From assembly GCF_000468095.1 (NCBI RefSeq), contig NZ_ASZC01000024.1:1-63555 (forward strand): 63,555 nt of DNA, in the 5' to 3' direction. The notes under the pieces were generated by a model, which was not told where the DNA came from, did not search any database, and worked only from the letters and a program-made list of their open reading frames with translations. Positions within the stretch are counted from its first letter, which is position 1. Every line of letters starts with the position of its first letter. The DNA is from Pantoea sp. AS-PWVM4 (GTDB lineage Bacteria > Pseudomonadota > Gammaproteobacteria > Enterobacterales > Enterobacteriaceae). Positions 1 through 8,637 of this stretch are shown in pieces. The position numbers were made by a program, and so were the translations under genes.

Positions 1-1
1 C

Positions 2-133
2 CAGAGGCTAATCGCGAAGGGCAAAGCCAGCAAGGCTGCGCTTGGAGCGGTGATGCGCAAGCTGGTTCATCAGTGCTTCGGGGTGCTGAAAACGCGGATG
101 AAGTGGGATGAAAATTACGCAGCTACCGCTTGA
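2..133 (+). CDS. IS110-family transposase, C-terminal fragment (5' end outside window)
   Basis: An open frame enters from the left edge and encodes 43 residues before TGA at 131-133. Its Lys/Arg-rich sequence with GAVMRKLVHQCFGVLKT and a terminal WDENYAA resembles the extreme C-terminus of IS110/IS1111-type transposases (DEDD N-terminal domain plus serine-containing C-terminal domain), which act at unusual, often non-inverted element ends. The catalytic portion would lie outside the window, so it is not visible whether the copy is intact. It points toward flgL and stops about 100 bp from it. The family call is by recalled similarity of a short tail and is moderately secure. Confidence 0.65.
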   Translation, partial: QRLIAKGKASKAALGAVMRKLVHQCFGVLKTRMKWDENYAATA

Positions 134-150
134 CGTTCAAGACGGTAGCT
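121..150. repeat. Inverted repeat at the transposase stop codon
   Basis: Arms AGCTACCG (121-128) and CGGTAGCT (143-150) pair perfectly. Inside them CTTGA (129-133) pairs with TCAAG (137-141) around a CGT loop, leaving one bulged A at 142. The palindrome contains the TGA of the IS110-type gene. It has no following T-run, so it looks like an element-end structure or insertion target rather than a classical terminator. That role is inferred. Confidence 0.55.
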
Positions 151-156
151 ACTGGC

Positions 157-189
157 AAAAAAAATCCCACGGCCTGTGAAGGCAGTGGG
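157..189 (-). terminator. Rho-independent terminator of the flgK-flgL transcript
   Basis: Read on the minus strand, CCCAC (189-185) and GTGGG (170-166) form a stem with an inner GCC/GGC pairing. A run of eight T follows (164-157). It lies 48 bp after the flgL stop codon and closes the flagellar operon. The T-run is absent on the plus strand, so it acts in one direction. Confidence 0.85.
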
Positions 190-236
190 AAAAAGCAAGC
201 GCACCCGGTTTAAGTACGCTCAAATCTTCAGGTCAG

Positions 237-1199
237 TTACGAATTCAATTGGAACAGTGACATCTTCGACATCTGGGTAAAGACCGTGTAGGAGGCTTGC
301 AACGCCGTCTGCTGCATGGTGTAGCTGGAGATAGCCGAGGTGTAATCCACATCCACCAGGTCACTCATTTGTGACGCCATAATGGTATCGCGGTCATCAC
401 CCTGCGCATCCAGCGTGTCCAGCTCAGACATTTTTGAGCCCACCGCAGAACGCACGCTCAGCACGTTGTTCAGTGAGTTGCTCAAACCACGGTTGGTCTT
501 ATCCATCGCATCCTGGAACGTTTGTTTTGTGGCATCGTCAGCGTTGTCCTGTGGCACTTTCAACGCGGCAATCGCACTGTCGAGCATATTGAACAGGTTA
601 GTTTCACTGGCGCTACCGTCCGGTTCTGCTTTGGCGTTGCTGGTAATCGACATAAACACCGAAGTACCGGTATCGCCAACCGACATGGTGCGGCTGTCAT
701 CCACTTTTTGCGTAATCGGATCGCTGCCGCCGACATAGGTCACGCCAGTGCCATCATCAGTGAATGGCTCGGTATCGGTTTGATAACCGGCGAAAATATA
801 GTTACCGTTACCGTCTTTACTGTTAGCCAGACCCAGCAATTGCGAGCGGATACCTTCCAGTGACGTGGCGATCGAAGCACGGTCATCATCACTCAACGTA
901 CCGGTTGAACCCTGAACAATCAGGGTCTGCGCATCCTGAATGCTGCTGGTGACGCTGGAAAGCGTATTTTCTTCCATTGACAGACTCTGGTTGGCAAAGC
1001 TACGCGCGGTGGCGTACTGAGCGCTTTTGGCCTGAGTCTGCGACAACACCACAGCGCGCGAAGCCGCAATCGGGTCATCAGAGGGGTTAGTCACGCGGCG
1101 ACCGCTGGAGAGCTGTTCACCGACTTTGAGCCAGGAAGCTTGCGAATCCGTGATACCGCGCACCTGCTGGTTAAAAATCATATTGGTACTAAGACGCAT
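237..1199 (-). CDS. flgL: Flagellar hook-filament junction protein FlgL
   Basis: Encodes 320 residues, close to E. coli FlgL (317). FlgL (HAP3) forms the second junction ring between hook and filament and is exported by the flagellar type III apparatus. The N-terminal segment (MRLSTNMIFNQQ, then a coiled-coil-prone stretch with SGRRVTNPSDDPIAASRA near residues 32-50) and the C-terminal helix ending in SLFQLNS are the paired flagellin-like D0/D1 helices. It is the last gene of the minus-strand operon, 19 bp after flgK, and is followed by a strong terminator. Expression is expected mainly from the sigma-28 promoter upstream of flgK plus readthrough from flgB. Confidence 0.97.
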   Translation of the reverse strand: MRLSTNMIFNQQVRGITDSQASWLKVGEQLSSGRRVTNPSDDPIAASRAVVLSQTQAKSAQYATARSFANQSLSMEENTLSSVTSSIQDAQTLIVQGSTGTLSDDDRASIATSLEGIRSQLLGLANSKDGNGNYIFAGYQTDTEPFTDDGTGVTYVGGSDPITQKVDDSRTMSVGDTGTSVFMSITSNAKAEPDGSASETNLFNMLDSAIAALKVPQDNADDATKQTFQDAMDKTNRGLSNSLNNVLSVRSAVGSKMSELDTLDAQGDDRDTIMASQMSDLVDVDYTSAISSYTMQQTALQASYTVFTQMSKMSLFQLNS

Positions 1200-1218
1200 G
1201 GTTTTTTATCCTCTCTGC

Positions 1219-2862
1219 TTAGCCGAGGCTATCGATCAACGCGTTGAAAATGGTGCTGGCGGTTTGCAGCACCTGCGCGTTAGCCGTGTAATATTGCTGA
1301 TATTTAGTCAGGTTGGCGTACTCTTCATCGAGGTTGACGCCCGAAATTGACTGCTGACGGTCACTTAACTGACTCACCACACTTTCCTGAGTGGTACTGG
1401 TGGTTTCCAGCGTGCTGGTTTTGTTACCCACCGTACTGACGATGCTGGCATACGCCTCGGCCAGGGTGGCGTTACCGTTCACCAGTTTGCTGTCCTGCAA
1501 ATCCAGCAGTTTTTGCGCATTGGTATTATCGCTGGCACCATCCACCGCACCTGCCGCCGCAATCTGCGACTCATCGGTGATCGCCACTGACATATCACCA
1601 ATCACGTTCTGCACCGGTTTTACCAGGAAGCTGTCTTTCGCCGCCGGCGTACCACTTACGGTTAACTGAAGACCATCAAAGCTCAGCGTGGTGTTACCAT
1701 CGGCATCGGTTCCCTGCGTCGCCGTCACGCTAACGTTGTCCGACTGACGAGTCACCGACCAGTTGGTGCCGTCGTAGCTGACGGTGTAGTTTGAGGCTTT
1801 CAGCGCGCTGGTGTCGGTCCATTCCGCTGTCAGTGAGGCACTGGAGGTATTCTTGGTATTACTCAGGACTTCCGGGCTGCCGATGTTAAAGAAATCAGTA
1901 CCCTGATCACCGTTGCTGTCATATCCTTCTTTATGGATGGTATTGAAGCTGGTGGCAAAGGCTGCGGCAAGCTGGCCGAGCTGGTTCTGAGCGGTATCCA
2001 GATCCTGGGTACGGAACGCCAGCAGACCACCCAACGAACCGGTTGTCAGGGTTTTCTCAGCAATTTCTACGTTACCCGCCTGCTTATCAACATAACCGAC
2101 GGTGATACGTGAAGGGTCGCTGCTGGAAGGCATCGCCACCAGCGAAGTGGTTTTGCTGCCATTGACCAGCGTGGTGCTGCCCATTGAAACGATATAGCTG
2201 CCATCCTGCTGCGACACCGTGACACCGACGATATCATTCAGGCTGCTCACCAGTTGGTCGCGCTGATCCAGCAGGTCATTCGGCGCAGTGCCATCACCGG
2301 TAGTCAGTTTGGCAATCTGGGTGTTGAGGTTGGCAATCTGGCTGGTGTAGGTATTGATCTGGTCAACGCTGGAGGTGATATCGGTGTTGACGCTGGTCTG
2401 CATATTGGTCAGATATTGTGCTGTCGTCTGGAACTGGTTGACCAATCCCTGAGCATTACTCAGCATTGACTGACGCGCTGACGGATCGTCGGCGTTACTG
2501 ACCACGTTTTGTACGTTAGTGAAGAAGTCCTGAATCGACGTTGACAGGCTGGTAGTCGAGGTCGATAACAGATCGTCAATATTTGAGATCTGAGAATATT
2601 GGGTATTTTGCGCATTATAGGTCGCACTGGCACTGCGTAACTGCGCAGTGATGAATTCATCATATTCACGCTGCACAGTCGTCACATTCACACCGTTACC
2701 GTAATAGCTGCCGCCAGACAGGGTGCTGTTCGCCTGCCCCAGGATCGTCGTCTGGCGTGTATAACCCGCCACGGTATAGTTACTGATGTTGTTACTGGTG
2801 GTACTTAATGCGGCCTGTGCGGCGCTCAGCCCGCTCATCGCTGAGTTGATTATACTGGACAT
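1219..2862 (-). CDS. flgK: Flagellar hook-associated protein FlgK
   Basis: Encodes 547 residues, the normal FlgK (HAP1) size. FlgK is the first junction ring assembled on the finished hook after secretion with the FlgN chaperone. The N-terminus carries the conserved rod/hook-type motif ending TTSNNISNYTVAGYTRQ (residues about 20-38), and the C-terminus has the matching helix (VNLDEEYANLTKYQQYY then ANAQVLQTASTIFNALID). The middle is Ser/Thr-rich and variable. The start is supported by the canonical N-terminus MSSIINSAMSGLSAAQ. A sigma-28 promoter lies in the 120-bp gap to flgJ, giving late expression together with flgL. flgN, its chaperone gene, is at 11376. Confidence 0.97.
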   Translation of the reverse strand: MSSIINSAMSGLSAAQAALSTTSNNISNYTVAGYTRQTTILGQANSTLSGGSYYGNGVNVTTVQREYDEFITAQLRSASATYNAQNTQYSQISNIDDLLSTSTTSLSTSIQDFFTNVQNVVSNADDPSARQSMLSNAQGLVNQFQTTAQYLTNMQTSVNTDITSSVDQINTYTSQIANLNTQIAKLTTGDGTAPNDLLDQRDQLVSSLNDIVGVTVSQQDGSYIVSMGSTTLVNGSKTTSLVAMPSSSDPSRITVGYVDKQAGNVEIAEKTLTTGSLGGLLAFRTQDLDTAQNQLGQLAAAFATSFNTIHKEGYDSNGDQGTDFFNIGSPEVLSNTKNTSSASLTAEWTDTSALKASNYTVSYDGTNWSVTRQSDNVSVTATQGTDADGNTTLSFDGLQLTVSGTPAAKDSFLVKPVQNVIGDMSVAITDESQIAAAGAVDGASDNTNAQKLLDLQDSKLVNGNATLAEAYASIVSTVGNKTSTLETTSTTQESVVSQLSDRQQSISGVNLDEEYANLTKYQQYYTANAQVLQTASTIFNALIDSLG

Positions 2863-2946
2863 CTCGGTTCCTTAATTTCCCGTTCACCGGGCTGGCTGTC
2901 ATCAGTGCGGTTACCGGGGCGATGAAACGCCCGGGTTGTATGAAGG

Positions 2947-2973
2947 TTATCGGCGTGCTTAAGTGAAACTTGA
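2947..2973 (-). promoter_or_regulatory. Sigma-28 (FliA) class 3 promoter for flgKL
   Basis: On the minus strand TCAAGTTT (2973-2966), 11 bases, then GCCGATAA (2954-2947) match the flagellar sigma consensus TAAAGTTT-N11-GCCGATAA in 14 of 16 positions. It sits between flgJ and flgK, exactly where enterobacterial flgKL carries its late promoter. Transcription would start near 2940, leaving a leader of about 75 bases. Confidence 0.85.
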
Positions 2974-2982
2974 GGCAAAAAA

Positions 2983-3924
2983 TCAGAACAAATCGGTCAA
3001 ATCGTGGCTGTACGCTTTCACAACTTTTTCGCCCATGTTTTTGAATTGTTGGATCATTCCCACCAATTTCTGAGCATATCTCGGGTCAGTCGCATAACCG
3101 GCAGCCTGCAACGCTTGTGCCCCCTGCTCCGCCGTCTGCGCGTTGGCGACCGCGGCATAACGTGGGTTGTTTGACAGCAGTTTGACGTAGTCCGTCAGCG
3201 CCTCCAGATAGGAGCCGTAAACACGGAAGGTGGCGCGTACTTTTTTCGCTTCGCCGTGTTCATATTCGGTGGTCATGATATCGGTGGTTTCACCTTTCCA
3301 GTCACCGCTGGCCTTGATACCGAACACGTTGTAGCTCGGTTTACCGTCACGCGTCAGAATCTGACGCTGCCCCCAGCCGGACTCCAGCGCCGCCTGCGCC
3401 AGAATCAGATGGTGTGGAATACCGCTCTCGTCACTCGCCACTTTGGCAGGCTGCGCCAGTTGAGCAATAAAGTCGCTGCTGTCGCCGGATAAACTGCCGG
3501 GTGATACCGGCAGTCGCGGCATCGCTTTACGTACCATTTGTTCCAGCTGCATCGGCGCCATGCTGCTGTAAATGAAGCTGTTATCCAGCTTCATCGGTAC
3601 GGTACCCGCACGCTCATCCGGTTCCTGTGCGGGTTGCATCTGTTTGACGATGGTTTCCGCCAGGCCAAGTCCGCGTTTGCCCATCTCCTGCGCAATCTGC
3701 TGGTCGTACATTGAGGTAAAAAGCCGCGTCTGGTCGTTGCTCAACAGGCCATCTTTTGGCAACGCCTCACGCATACTTTTCAGCATCATCTGCACGAACA
3801 TGCCTTCAACCTGCTTCGCCACCTGTAAGGCTTTACCTTTCGGGTCCTGACTGGCTTCGCGTTTCAGGTCATTGAGCGAGCGGCTGTCATAAGCCGCATT
3901 CATCAGCGATTGCGTATCACTCAT
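2983..3924 (-). CDS. flgJ: Flagellar rod-cap protein / peptidoglycan hydrolase FlgJ
   Basis: Encodes 313 residues, the two-domain enterobacterial form. Residues about 1-100 are the rod-binding chaperone/cap domain (EGMFVQMMLKSMREALP). Residues about 150-305 are a GH73 N-acetylglucosaminidase domain that opens the cell wall for rod growth. The expected catalytic Glu is E181 in QAALESGWG, followed by YNVFGIKA and YLEALTDYVKLL. No signal peptide is present, as expected for export through the flagellar apparatus. The ATG overlaps the flgI stop by one base (TGATG), suggesting translational coupling. Confidence 0.97.
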   Translation of the reverse strand: MSDTQSLMNAAYDSRSLNDLKREASQDPKGKALQVAKQVEGMFVQMMLKSMREALPKDGLLSNDQTRLFTSMYDQQIAQEMGKRGLGLAETIVKQMQPAQEPDERAGTVPMKLDNSFIYSSMAPMQLEQMVRKAMPRLPVSPGSLSGDSSDFIAQLAQPAKVASDESGIPHHLILAQAALESGWGQRQILTRDGKPSYNVFGIKASGDWKGETTDIMTTEYEHGEAKKVRATFRVYGSYLEALTDYVKLLSNNPRYAAVANAQTAEQGAQALQAAGYATDPRYAQKLVGMIQQFKNMGEKVVKAYSHDLTDLF

Positions 3925-5030
3925 CAGATAATTTCCAGTTTGGCGCGCAGACAGCCCGCACTCTGCATTGATTGCAGAATTGACATCAGGTCAATCGGTG
4001 TTGCACCCAGCGCATTCAGCGCGCGCACCACATTATTGAGGTTAGCGCTGGCGTTGACGTGTTGCAGCGCACCACCACTCTGGCGCATATCGATCTGCGT
4101 CTGATTGGTCGTCACGGTTTGACCACCCGCGAACGGCGTATTCGGCTGATTGACGTTCTGCTGCTGATTGACGGTGACCGACAGGTTGCCCTGCGCGACC
4201 GCACAGGTACTCAGCGTCACTTCGCGGTTCATTACCACCGAACCGGTACGTGAGTTGATGATCACTTTGGCGTCTTCCAGCGGTACGGAAACATCCAGAT
4301 TCTGGATATCCGACAGCAGGCGCACCTGCGAACTGTTATTCGGCGACACACGAATTTGCACGGTACGCGCATCCAGCGGCTGGGCATAACCATAGCCACC
4401 GCGATTGATGGCATCCGCAATACGCTGCGCCATAGTGAAATCTTCGTTGTTCAGTTGCAGGTTGATGGTGCTCTGGCTACCAAAGTTGCTTTGCAGCTCA
4501 CGTTCCACCGTGGCCCCACCGGTAATGCGACCACCGTTCAACTGGTTTACCTGGACGCTGCTGCCACCCGCAGCGGCTCCGGCACCACCGACCAGGATGT
4601 TACCCTGCGCCAGCGCATAGACCTGGTTATCCACGCCTTTCATCGGCGTCATCAGCAGCGTACCGCCACGCAGGCTTTTGGCGTTACCCAGTGACGACAC
4701 CACCACATCAATGGTTTGTCCCTGACGCGCAAAAGCCGGCAGTGAGGCGGTGACCATCACCGCCGCCACGTTTTTCAGCTGCATGTTGGTGCCGGTAGGT
4801 ACGGTGATCCCCAGCTGCGACAGCATGTTGCTGACGGTTTGTGTGGTAAACGGCGTTTGCGTGGTCTGGTCACCGGTGCCGTCCAGCCCCACCACCAGGC
4901 CATAACCGATCAACTGGTTGTCGCGCACGCCCTGTACCGTGGTCAGATCGCGGATGCGGTCAGCATGAGCGATAAGGCTGAATCCGAGCAGGAAGCTCAG
5001 GCTCAAACGCAGCAGAGTGTTCATTTTCAT
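3924..5030 (-). CDS. flgI: Flagellar P-ring protein FlgI
   Basis: Encodes 368 residues, typical for FlgI (about 365). FlgI builds the peptidoglycan-embedded P-ring bushing around the rod. A Sec signal peptide (MKMNTLLRLSLSFLLGFSLIAHA) precedes the highly conserved mature start DRIRDLTTVQGVRDNQLIG. Two conserved cysteines are visible (in STCAVAQGN and in AGCLRAKLEII), consistent with a DsbA-made disulfide in the family. The gene lies 9 bp after flgH and overlaps flgJ by one base. Confidence 0.97.
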   Translation of the reverse strand: MKMNTLLRLSLSFLLGFSLIAHADRIRDLTTVQGVRDNQLIGYGLVVGLDGTGDQTTQTPFTTQTVSNMLSQLGITVPTGTNMQLKNVAAVMVTASLPAFARQGQTIDVVVSSLGNAKSLRGGTLLMTPMKGVDNQVYALAQGNILVGGAGAAAGGSSVQVNQLNGGRITGGATVERELQSNFGSQSTINLQLNNEDFTMAQRIADAINRGGYGYAQPLDARTVQIRVSPNNSSQVRLLSDIQNLDVSVPLEDAKVIINSRTGSVVMNREVTLSTCAVAQGNLSVTVNQQQNVNQPNTPFAGGQTVTTNQTQIDMRQSGGALQHVNASANLNNVVRALNALGATPIDLMSILQSMQSAGCLRAKLEII

Positions 5031-5039
5031 CGTAACCTC

Positions 5040-5750
5040 TTACATCGGCGAAACGTTCAGGAAGAAACGCTGGAACCAACCCATCGTCTGCGCCTCATTG
5101 ATATAACCATTGCCGACATACTCAATACGTGCGTCGGCCACTGCGGTTGACAGCACCGCGTTACTGGCGCTGATGGTGCGGGGGTTAACCACACCGGAGA
5201 AACGAATAAATTCGGTTCCTTGATTAATCTCGATCTGTTTTTCACCCACTACGCGCAGGTTGCCGTTGGACAGCACCTGATTCACGGTGACGGTGATAGT
5301 GCCGGTAAAGGTATTATTTGCCGTCGCACCGCCTTTGCCGGTGAAGTCGTTTTTGCCTTCGCCATCAAGACCGACCTTCTCCCCACTCGCGCCGACCAGA
5401 CCATTCAACGCGGTAGGTACGGTAGTCAGCCCAAAACTTCCACTGCCATCACGACTGGCATTGGCAGACGAACTTTTGCTGGCGCTGACGTTTTCCTGCA
5501 AGGTAATGGTCAGGGTGTCGCCGATATTGCGTGGTCGACGATCCTCAAACAGCGGCTGATAGCCGTAGTTCAGCGGCGCAACGCCCTGAAAAATGGAACC
5601 ATTCACCACCGGTGGCGCAGAAGGCGTTGGCTCAGCCGTTGTCGAGCCTTGTACCAGTGGCGTGCGTGGAACCAGCGCACAACCGTTTAATGTCAGTAGT
5701 GATAACGCTACTAACCAATGACCAGGCTTGAGAATCACTTGCTTCGCCAC
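5040..5750 (-). CDS. flgH: Flagellar L-ring lipoprotein FlgH
   Basis: Encodes 236 residues, close to the family length of 232. FlgH forms the outer-membrane L-ring. The N-terminus is a lipoprotein signal ending in the lipobox LNGC (Cys24). The mature protein holds the conserved segments FEDRRPRNIGDTLTITLQENVSASKSSS and FIRFSGVVNPRTISASNAV and ends in the family pattern GYINEAQTMGWFQRFFLN. A 62-bp gap separates it from flgG, otherwise the operon is compact. Confidence 0.97.
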   Translation of the reverse strand: MAKQVILKPGHWLVALSLLTLNGCALVPRTPLVQGSTTAEPTPSAPPVVNGSIFQGVAPLNYGYQPLFEDRRPRNIGDTLTITLQENVSASKSSSANASRDGSGSFGLTTVPTALNGLVGASGEKVGLDGEGKNDFTGKGGATANNTFTGTITVTVNQVLSNGNLRVVGEKQIEINQGTEFIRFSGVVNPRTISASNAVLSTAVADARIEYVGNGYINEAQTMGWFQRFFLNVSPM

Positions 5751-5812
5751 GGAGTTCTGACCTTTTTCATGTTCTTAATCAGGCCAGCCAGGCTGGCCCA
5801 ACGACACCAGAT

Positions 5813-6595
5813 TTATAACTGGGTTAACTTCGCTAACATCTGATCGGACGTGCTGACCGCTTTACTGTTGATCTCATAAGCGCGCTGCGTCTGGATCATG
5901 GAAACGAGTTCTTCCGCCACGTTGACGTTCGAGGTTTCCACATAACCCTGATACAACAAACCGGCACCGTTCTGGCCAGGCGTGCTCTGGGTCGCCGCAC
6001 CCGATGCCTGGGTTTCCTGATAGAGGTTTTCACCCAGGCTATCGAGACCGGCGTCGTTCATAAAAGTACTGAGGGTTAACTGGCCCACCTGGGTCGGGTT
6101 GGTCTGGCCCTGCTGCGTCACACTCACGATGCCATCACGCGAAACGGTGATGCTGGTGGCGTTGGCAGGAATGGTGATACCTGGCTGCACGGTATAACCT
6201 GAGTTGGTCACCAGCTGACCATTCTGATCCACCTGGAATGAACCATCGCGGGTATAGGCGGACGTGCCATCCGGCATCTGCACTTCAAAGTAACCCTGAC
6301 CGTTAATCGCCAGGTCTTTTGAGTTACTGGTTTGCGACAGGTTGCCCTGAGTATGCAGACGTTCAGTGGTCACCGGACGCACACCGGTACCAATCTGCAT
6401 ACCAGACGGTAACGTGGTTTGCTCGGATGACTGCGTGCCCGGCTGGCGCACGGTCTGGTACATCAGGTCTTCAAAAACCGCACGCGAACGCTTAAAACCG
6501 TTGGTGCTGACGTTCGCCAGGTTGTTGGCGATGACGTCCATATTGGTTTGTTGGGCATCAAGGCCGGTTTTCGCAATCCATAAGGAACGAATCAT
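5813..6595 (-). CDS. flgG: Flagellar distal rod protein FlgG
   Basis: Encodes 260 residues, identical in length to E. coli FlgG. It forms the distal rod that passes through the P and L rings. The canonical N-terminus MIRSLWIAKTGLDAQQ with NNLANVSTNGFKRSRA and the C-terminal helix (SNVNVAEELVSMIQTQRAYEIN, split across about residues 222-243) are the paired rod/hook-family helices. The next gene flgF is 16 bp upstream. Confidence 0.98.
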   Translation of the reverse strand: MIRSLWIAKTGLDAQQTNMDVIANNLANVSTNGFKRSRAVFEDLMYQTVRQPGTQSSEQTTLPSGMQIGTGVRPVTTERLHTQGNLSQTSNSKDLAINGQGYFEVQMPDGTSAYTRDGSFQVDQNGQLVTNSGYTVQPGITIPANATSITVSRDGIVSVTQQGQTNPTQVGQLTLSTFMNDAGLDSLGENLYQETQASGAATQSTPGQNGAGLLYQGYVETSNVNVAEELVSMIQTQRAYEINSKAVSTSDQMLAKLTQL

Positions 6596-6611
6596 TGTTT
6601 TGTCCTCAGCC

Positions 6612-7370
6612 TTAGCTGCTCATGTTGAGCAACTGATTGGCTTTTTGTTCGTTTTCATCGACGTTCGAGATCACTTTCATCTGCATCTCAAAACGTCGGG
6701 CGTTGGCGATCATATCGACCATGGTTTCTACGGGCTTAACGTTACTGCCCTCCAGCACCCCCGGCGACACCTGCACGTTGGCGTCCTGCGCCAGCGTCGC
6801 ACCGCGTGTAGCCTGGGTTTGTGCGGTAGGACGGAACATCCCGTCGTCACTGCGTTGCAGTTCCTGGCCGGTCGCCGTGACCAGCTTCAGACGACCAATC
6901 TGCACCGTGGCATTGGGCGCATCACCCGGGTTACGAGAGGTGATGGAGCCATCCGTTGCAATAGTCAGTTCAGCGCCTTGCGGCACGGCAATCGGCCCGC
7001 CATCGCCCATCACGGGATTGCCCTGGATTGTCAGGATGCCGGTGGAGCTGATTTGAATGTTACCGTTGCGGGTGTAAGCCTCGCTGCCGTCGGCGGTACG
7101 CACCGCCAGCCAGCCGTCCTGCCCCACCGCCACGTCGAGTGCGCGGCCAGTGTTGTCCATCGCCCCTGCACTCATATCGGCACCCGGCGTAGAGGCCGTC
7201 ACCAGGGTACGCGTCGGCAGCGACCAGCCATTGACCGGCACCGCGCGGTACGCTTCCAGCTGAGCACGGAAACCCGGCGTGGAGGCGTTGGCGAGGTTGC
7301 TGGCCGTGACGGACTGCTGCTCCAGCGTCTGGCTGGCGGCTCCCATCGCGGTATATATCGCGTGATCCAT
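6612..7370 (-). CDS. flgF: Flagellar proximal rod protein FlgF
   Basis: Encodes 252 residues (E. coli FlgF 251). It is one of the three proximal rod proteins with FlgB and FlgC. The N-terminal rod motif (MDHAIYTAMGAASQTLEQQ, then ASNLANASTPGFRAQ) and the C-terminal helix (SNVKPVETMVDMIANARRFEMQ) are conserved, with a central beta domain (VGQDGWLAVRTADGSEAYTRNG). It stands in the usual place between flgE and flgG. Confidence 0.97.
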   Translation of the reverse strand: MDHAIYTAMGAASQTLEQQSVTASNLANASTPGFRAQLEAYRAVPVNGWSLPTRTLVTASTPGADMSAGAMDNTGRALDVAVGQDGWLAVRTADGSEAYTRNGNIQISSTGILTIQGNPVMGDGGPIAVPQGAELTIATDGSITSRNPGDAPNATVQIGRLKLVTATGQELQRSDDGMFRPTAQTQATRGATLAQDANVQVSPGVLEGSNVKPVETMVDMIANARRFEMQMKVISNVDENEQKANQLLNMSS

Positions 7371-7390
7371 AATGCAATCCCGTTAGTGAA

Positions 7391-8611
7391 TTAGCGTAAG
7401 TTGACCAGGGTGTTGAGGATCTGGTCCTGGGTTTTGATAGTCTGCGCGTTCGCCTGATAGTTGCGCTGCGCGACGATCATGTTGACCAGTTCCTGACTCA
7501 AATCCACGTTGGAGGCTTCCAGCGCGCCTGCGGTCAGTGAACCGAAGGTGCCGGTGCCTGCGGTACCGATCGCCGCCTGACCAGAAGAACTGGTGGCGCT
7601 CCACACGTTGTCACCTTCAGACTGCAACCCTTCCGGGTTAGAGAAGCTCGCCAGCACGATCTGACCCAACAGCTGCGTTTGCTGGTTGGAGTAGGTACCG
7701 GTGATGGTGCCGTCATCGTTGATGGTGTAGGTGGTCAGATCGCCCGGTGCATAGCCATCCTGAGTCGGGTTACCGAAGGTGGTGGTGCCGGTGTTCTGTT
7801 GCAGACTGCCCTGCATGCTCAGGGTAATGGACTGACCTGCGGCTGCACCGTTGGTCCCGTCAATACTCAGGGCTACGGTGGTGGCACCGGTCACGCCGCC
7901 CACACTGGTCAGGTTACCGCTGCTGTCAAACGTCAGGTCGAAATCACCCGCAGAAGTCCCGGTGGTGGAGTCGATAGCATGGACGGTCCAGGCGTTATCA
8001 CCGGTTTTGACGTAGTACATGTCGAGGGTGTGATCGTTACCCTGAGAGTCGTACACCGTCATGGTGCTTTTGGCGTTGTAGCTGTCAACGTCCGATGCAT
8101 CAAAGGTGGTGACCGTCGGGATATCACTGGTGGAGTTAAGGTTCGCCACCTGCGTTGCCGTGGAGGTCGCTTTTGCTGACATCTGGGTGGTCGGAATGCT
8201 CAGCGCCACCGGGTTAGCACCGGTCTGAATGGTCGCCGGGGAGCCGCTGGCCGGATAGCCGGTTACGTACAGGCCCTGCGTGTTGACCAGGTTACGGTTT
8301 TCGTCCAGCGTGAACTGACCGTTACGCGAGTAGTACACCGCGCCGCTGCTGTCAGTCATACGGAAGAAACCGTTGCCGCTCAGCGCCACGTCCAGACCAC
8401 GGCTGGTGGTGGTGGTGGTGCCATCGTTAAAGTTCTGGATCACCGCTGCAACTTTAGTCCCCAGACCAACGTCTGAACCGGCGAACAGGTCAGCGAAGGC
8501 GATGGTGCTGGATTTAAAACCCGCTGTCGCGGAGTTGGCGATGTTGTTACCAATGACGTCGAGGTTGCTTGAAGCAGCGCCCAGGCCGCTCACCGCTTGG
8601 GAAAAAGACAT
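7391..8611 (-). CDS. flgE: Flagellar hook protein FlgE
   Basis: Encodes 406 residues, the usual hook subunit size (E. coli 402). FlgE polymerises into the flexible hook under control of the FlgD cap and the ruler FliK. The N-terminal domain has SFSQAVSGLGAASSNLDVIG and NSATAGFKSSTIAF. A conserved LDVALSGNGFFRM follows near residue 80, and the C-terminal coil is LEASNVDLSQELVNMIVAQ. The middle is a variable Thr/Asp-rich surface domain, which is normal for hook proteins. Confidence 0.98.
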   Translation of the reverse strand: MSFSQAVSGLGAASSNLDVIGNNIANSATAGFKSSTIAFADLFAGSDVGLGTKVAAVIQNFNDGTTTTTSRGLDVALSGNGFFRMTDSSGAVYYSRNGQFTLDENRNLVNTQGLYVTGYPASGSPATIQTGANPVALSIPTTQMSAKATSTATQVANLNSTSDIPTVTTFDASDVDSYNAKSTMTVYDSQGNDHTLDMYYVKTGDNAWTVHAIDSTTGTSAGDFDLTFDSSGNLTSVGGVTGATTVALSIDGTNGAAAGQSITLSMQGSLQQNTGTTTFGNPTQDGYAPGDLTTYTINDDGTITGTYSNQQTQLLGQIVLASFSNPEGLQSEGDNVWSATSSSGQAAIGTAGTGTFGSLTAGALEASNVDLSQELVNMIVAQRNYQANAQTIKTQDQILNTLVNLR

Positions 8612-8637
8612 GTTAATTTCTCCGGGTTACAGGTTAA

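Noticed and set aside
6366..7394. Plus-strand frame of 342 codons opposite flgF and flgG
   Set aside because: Antisense shadow of two certain flagellar genes. His/Arg-rich composition without domain.
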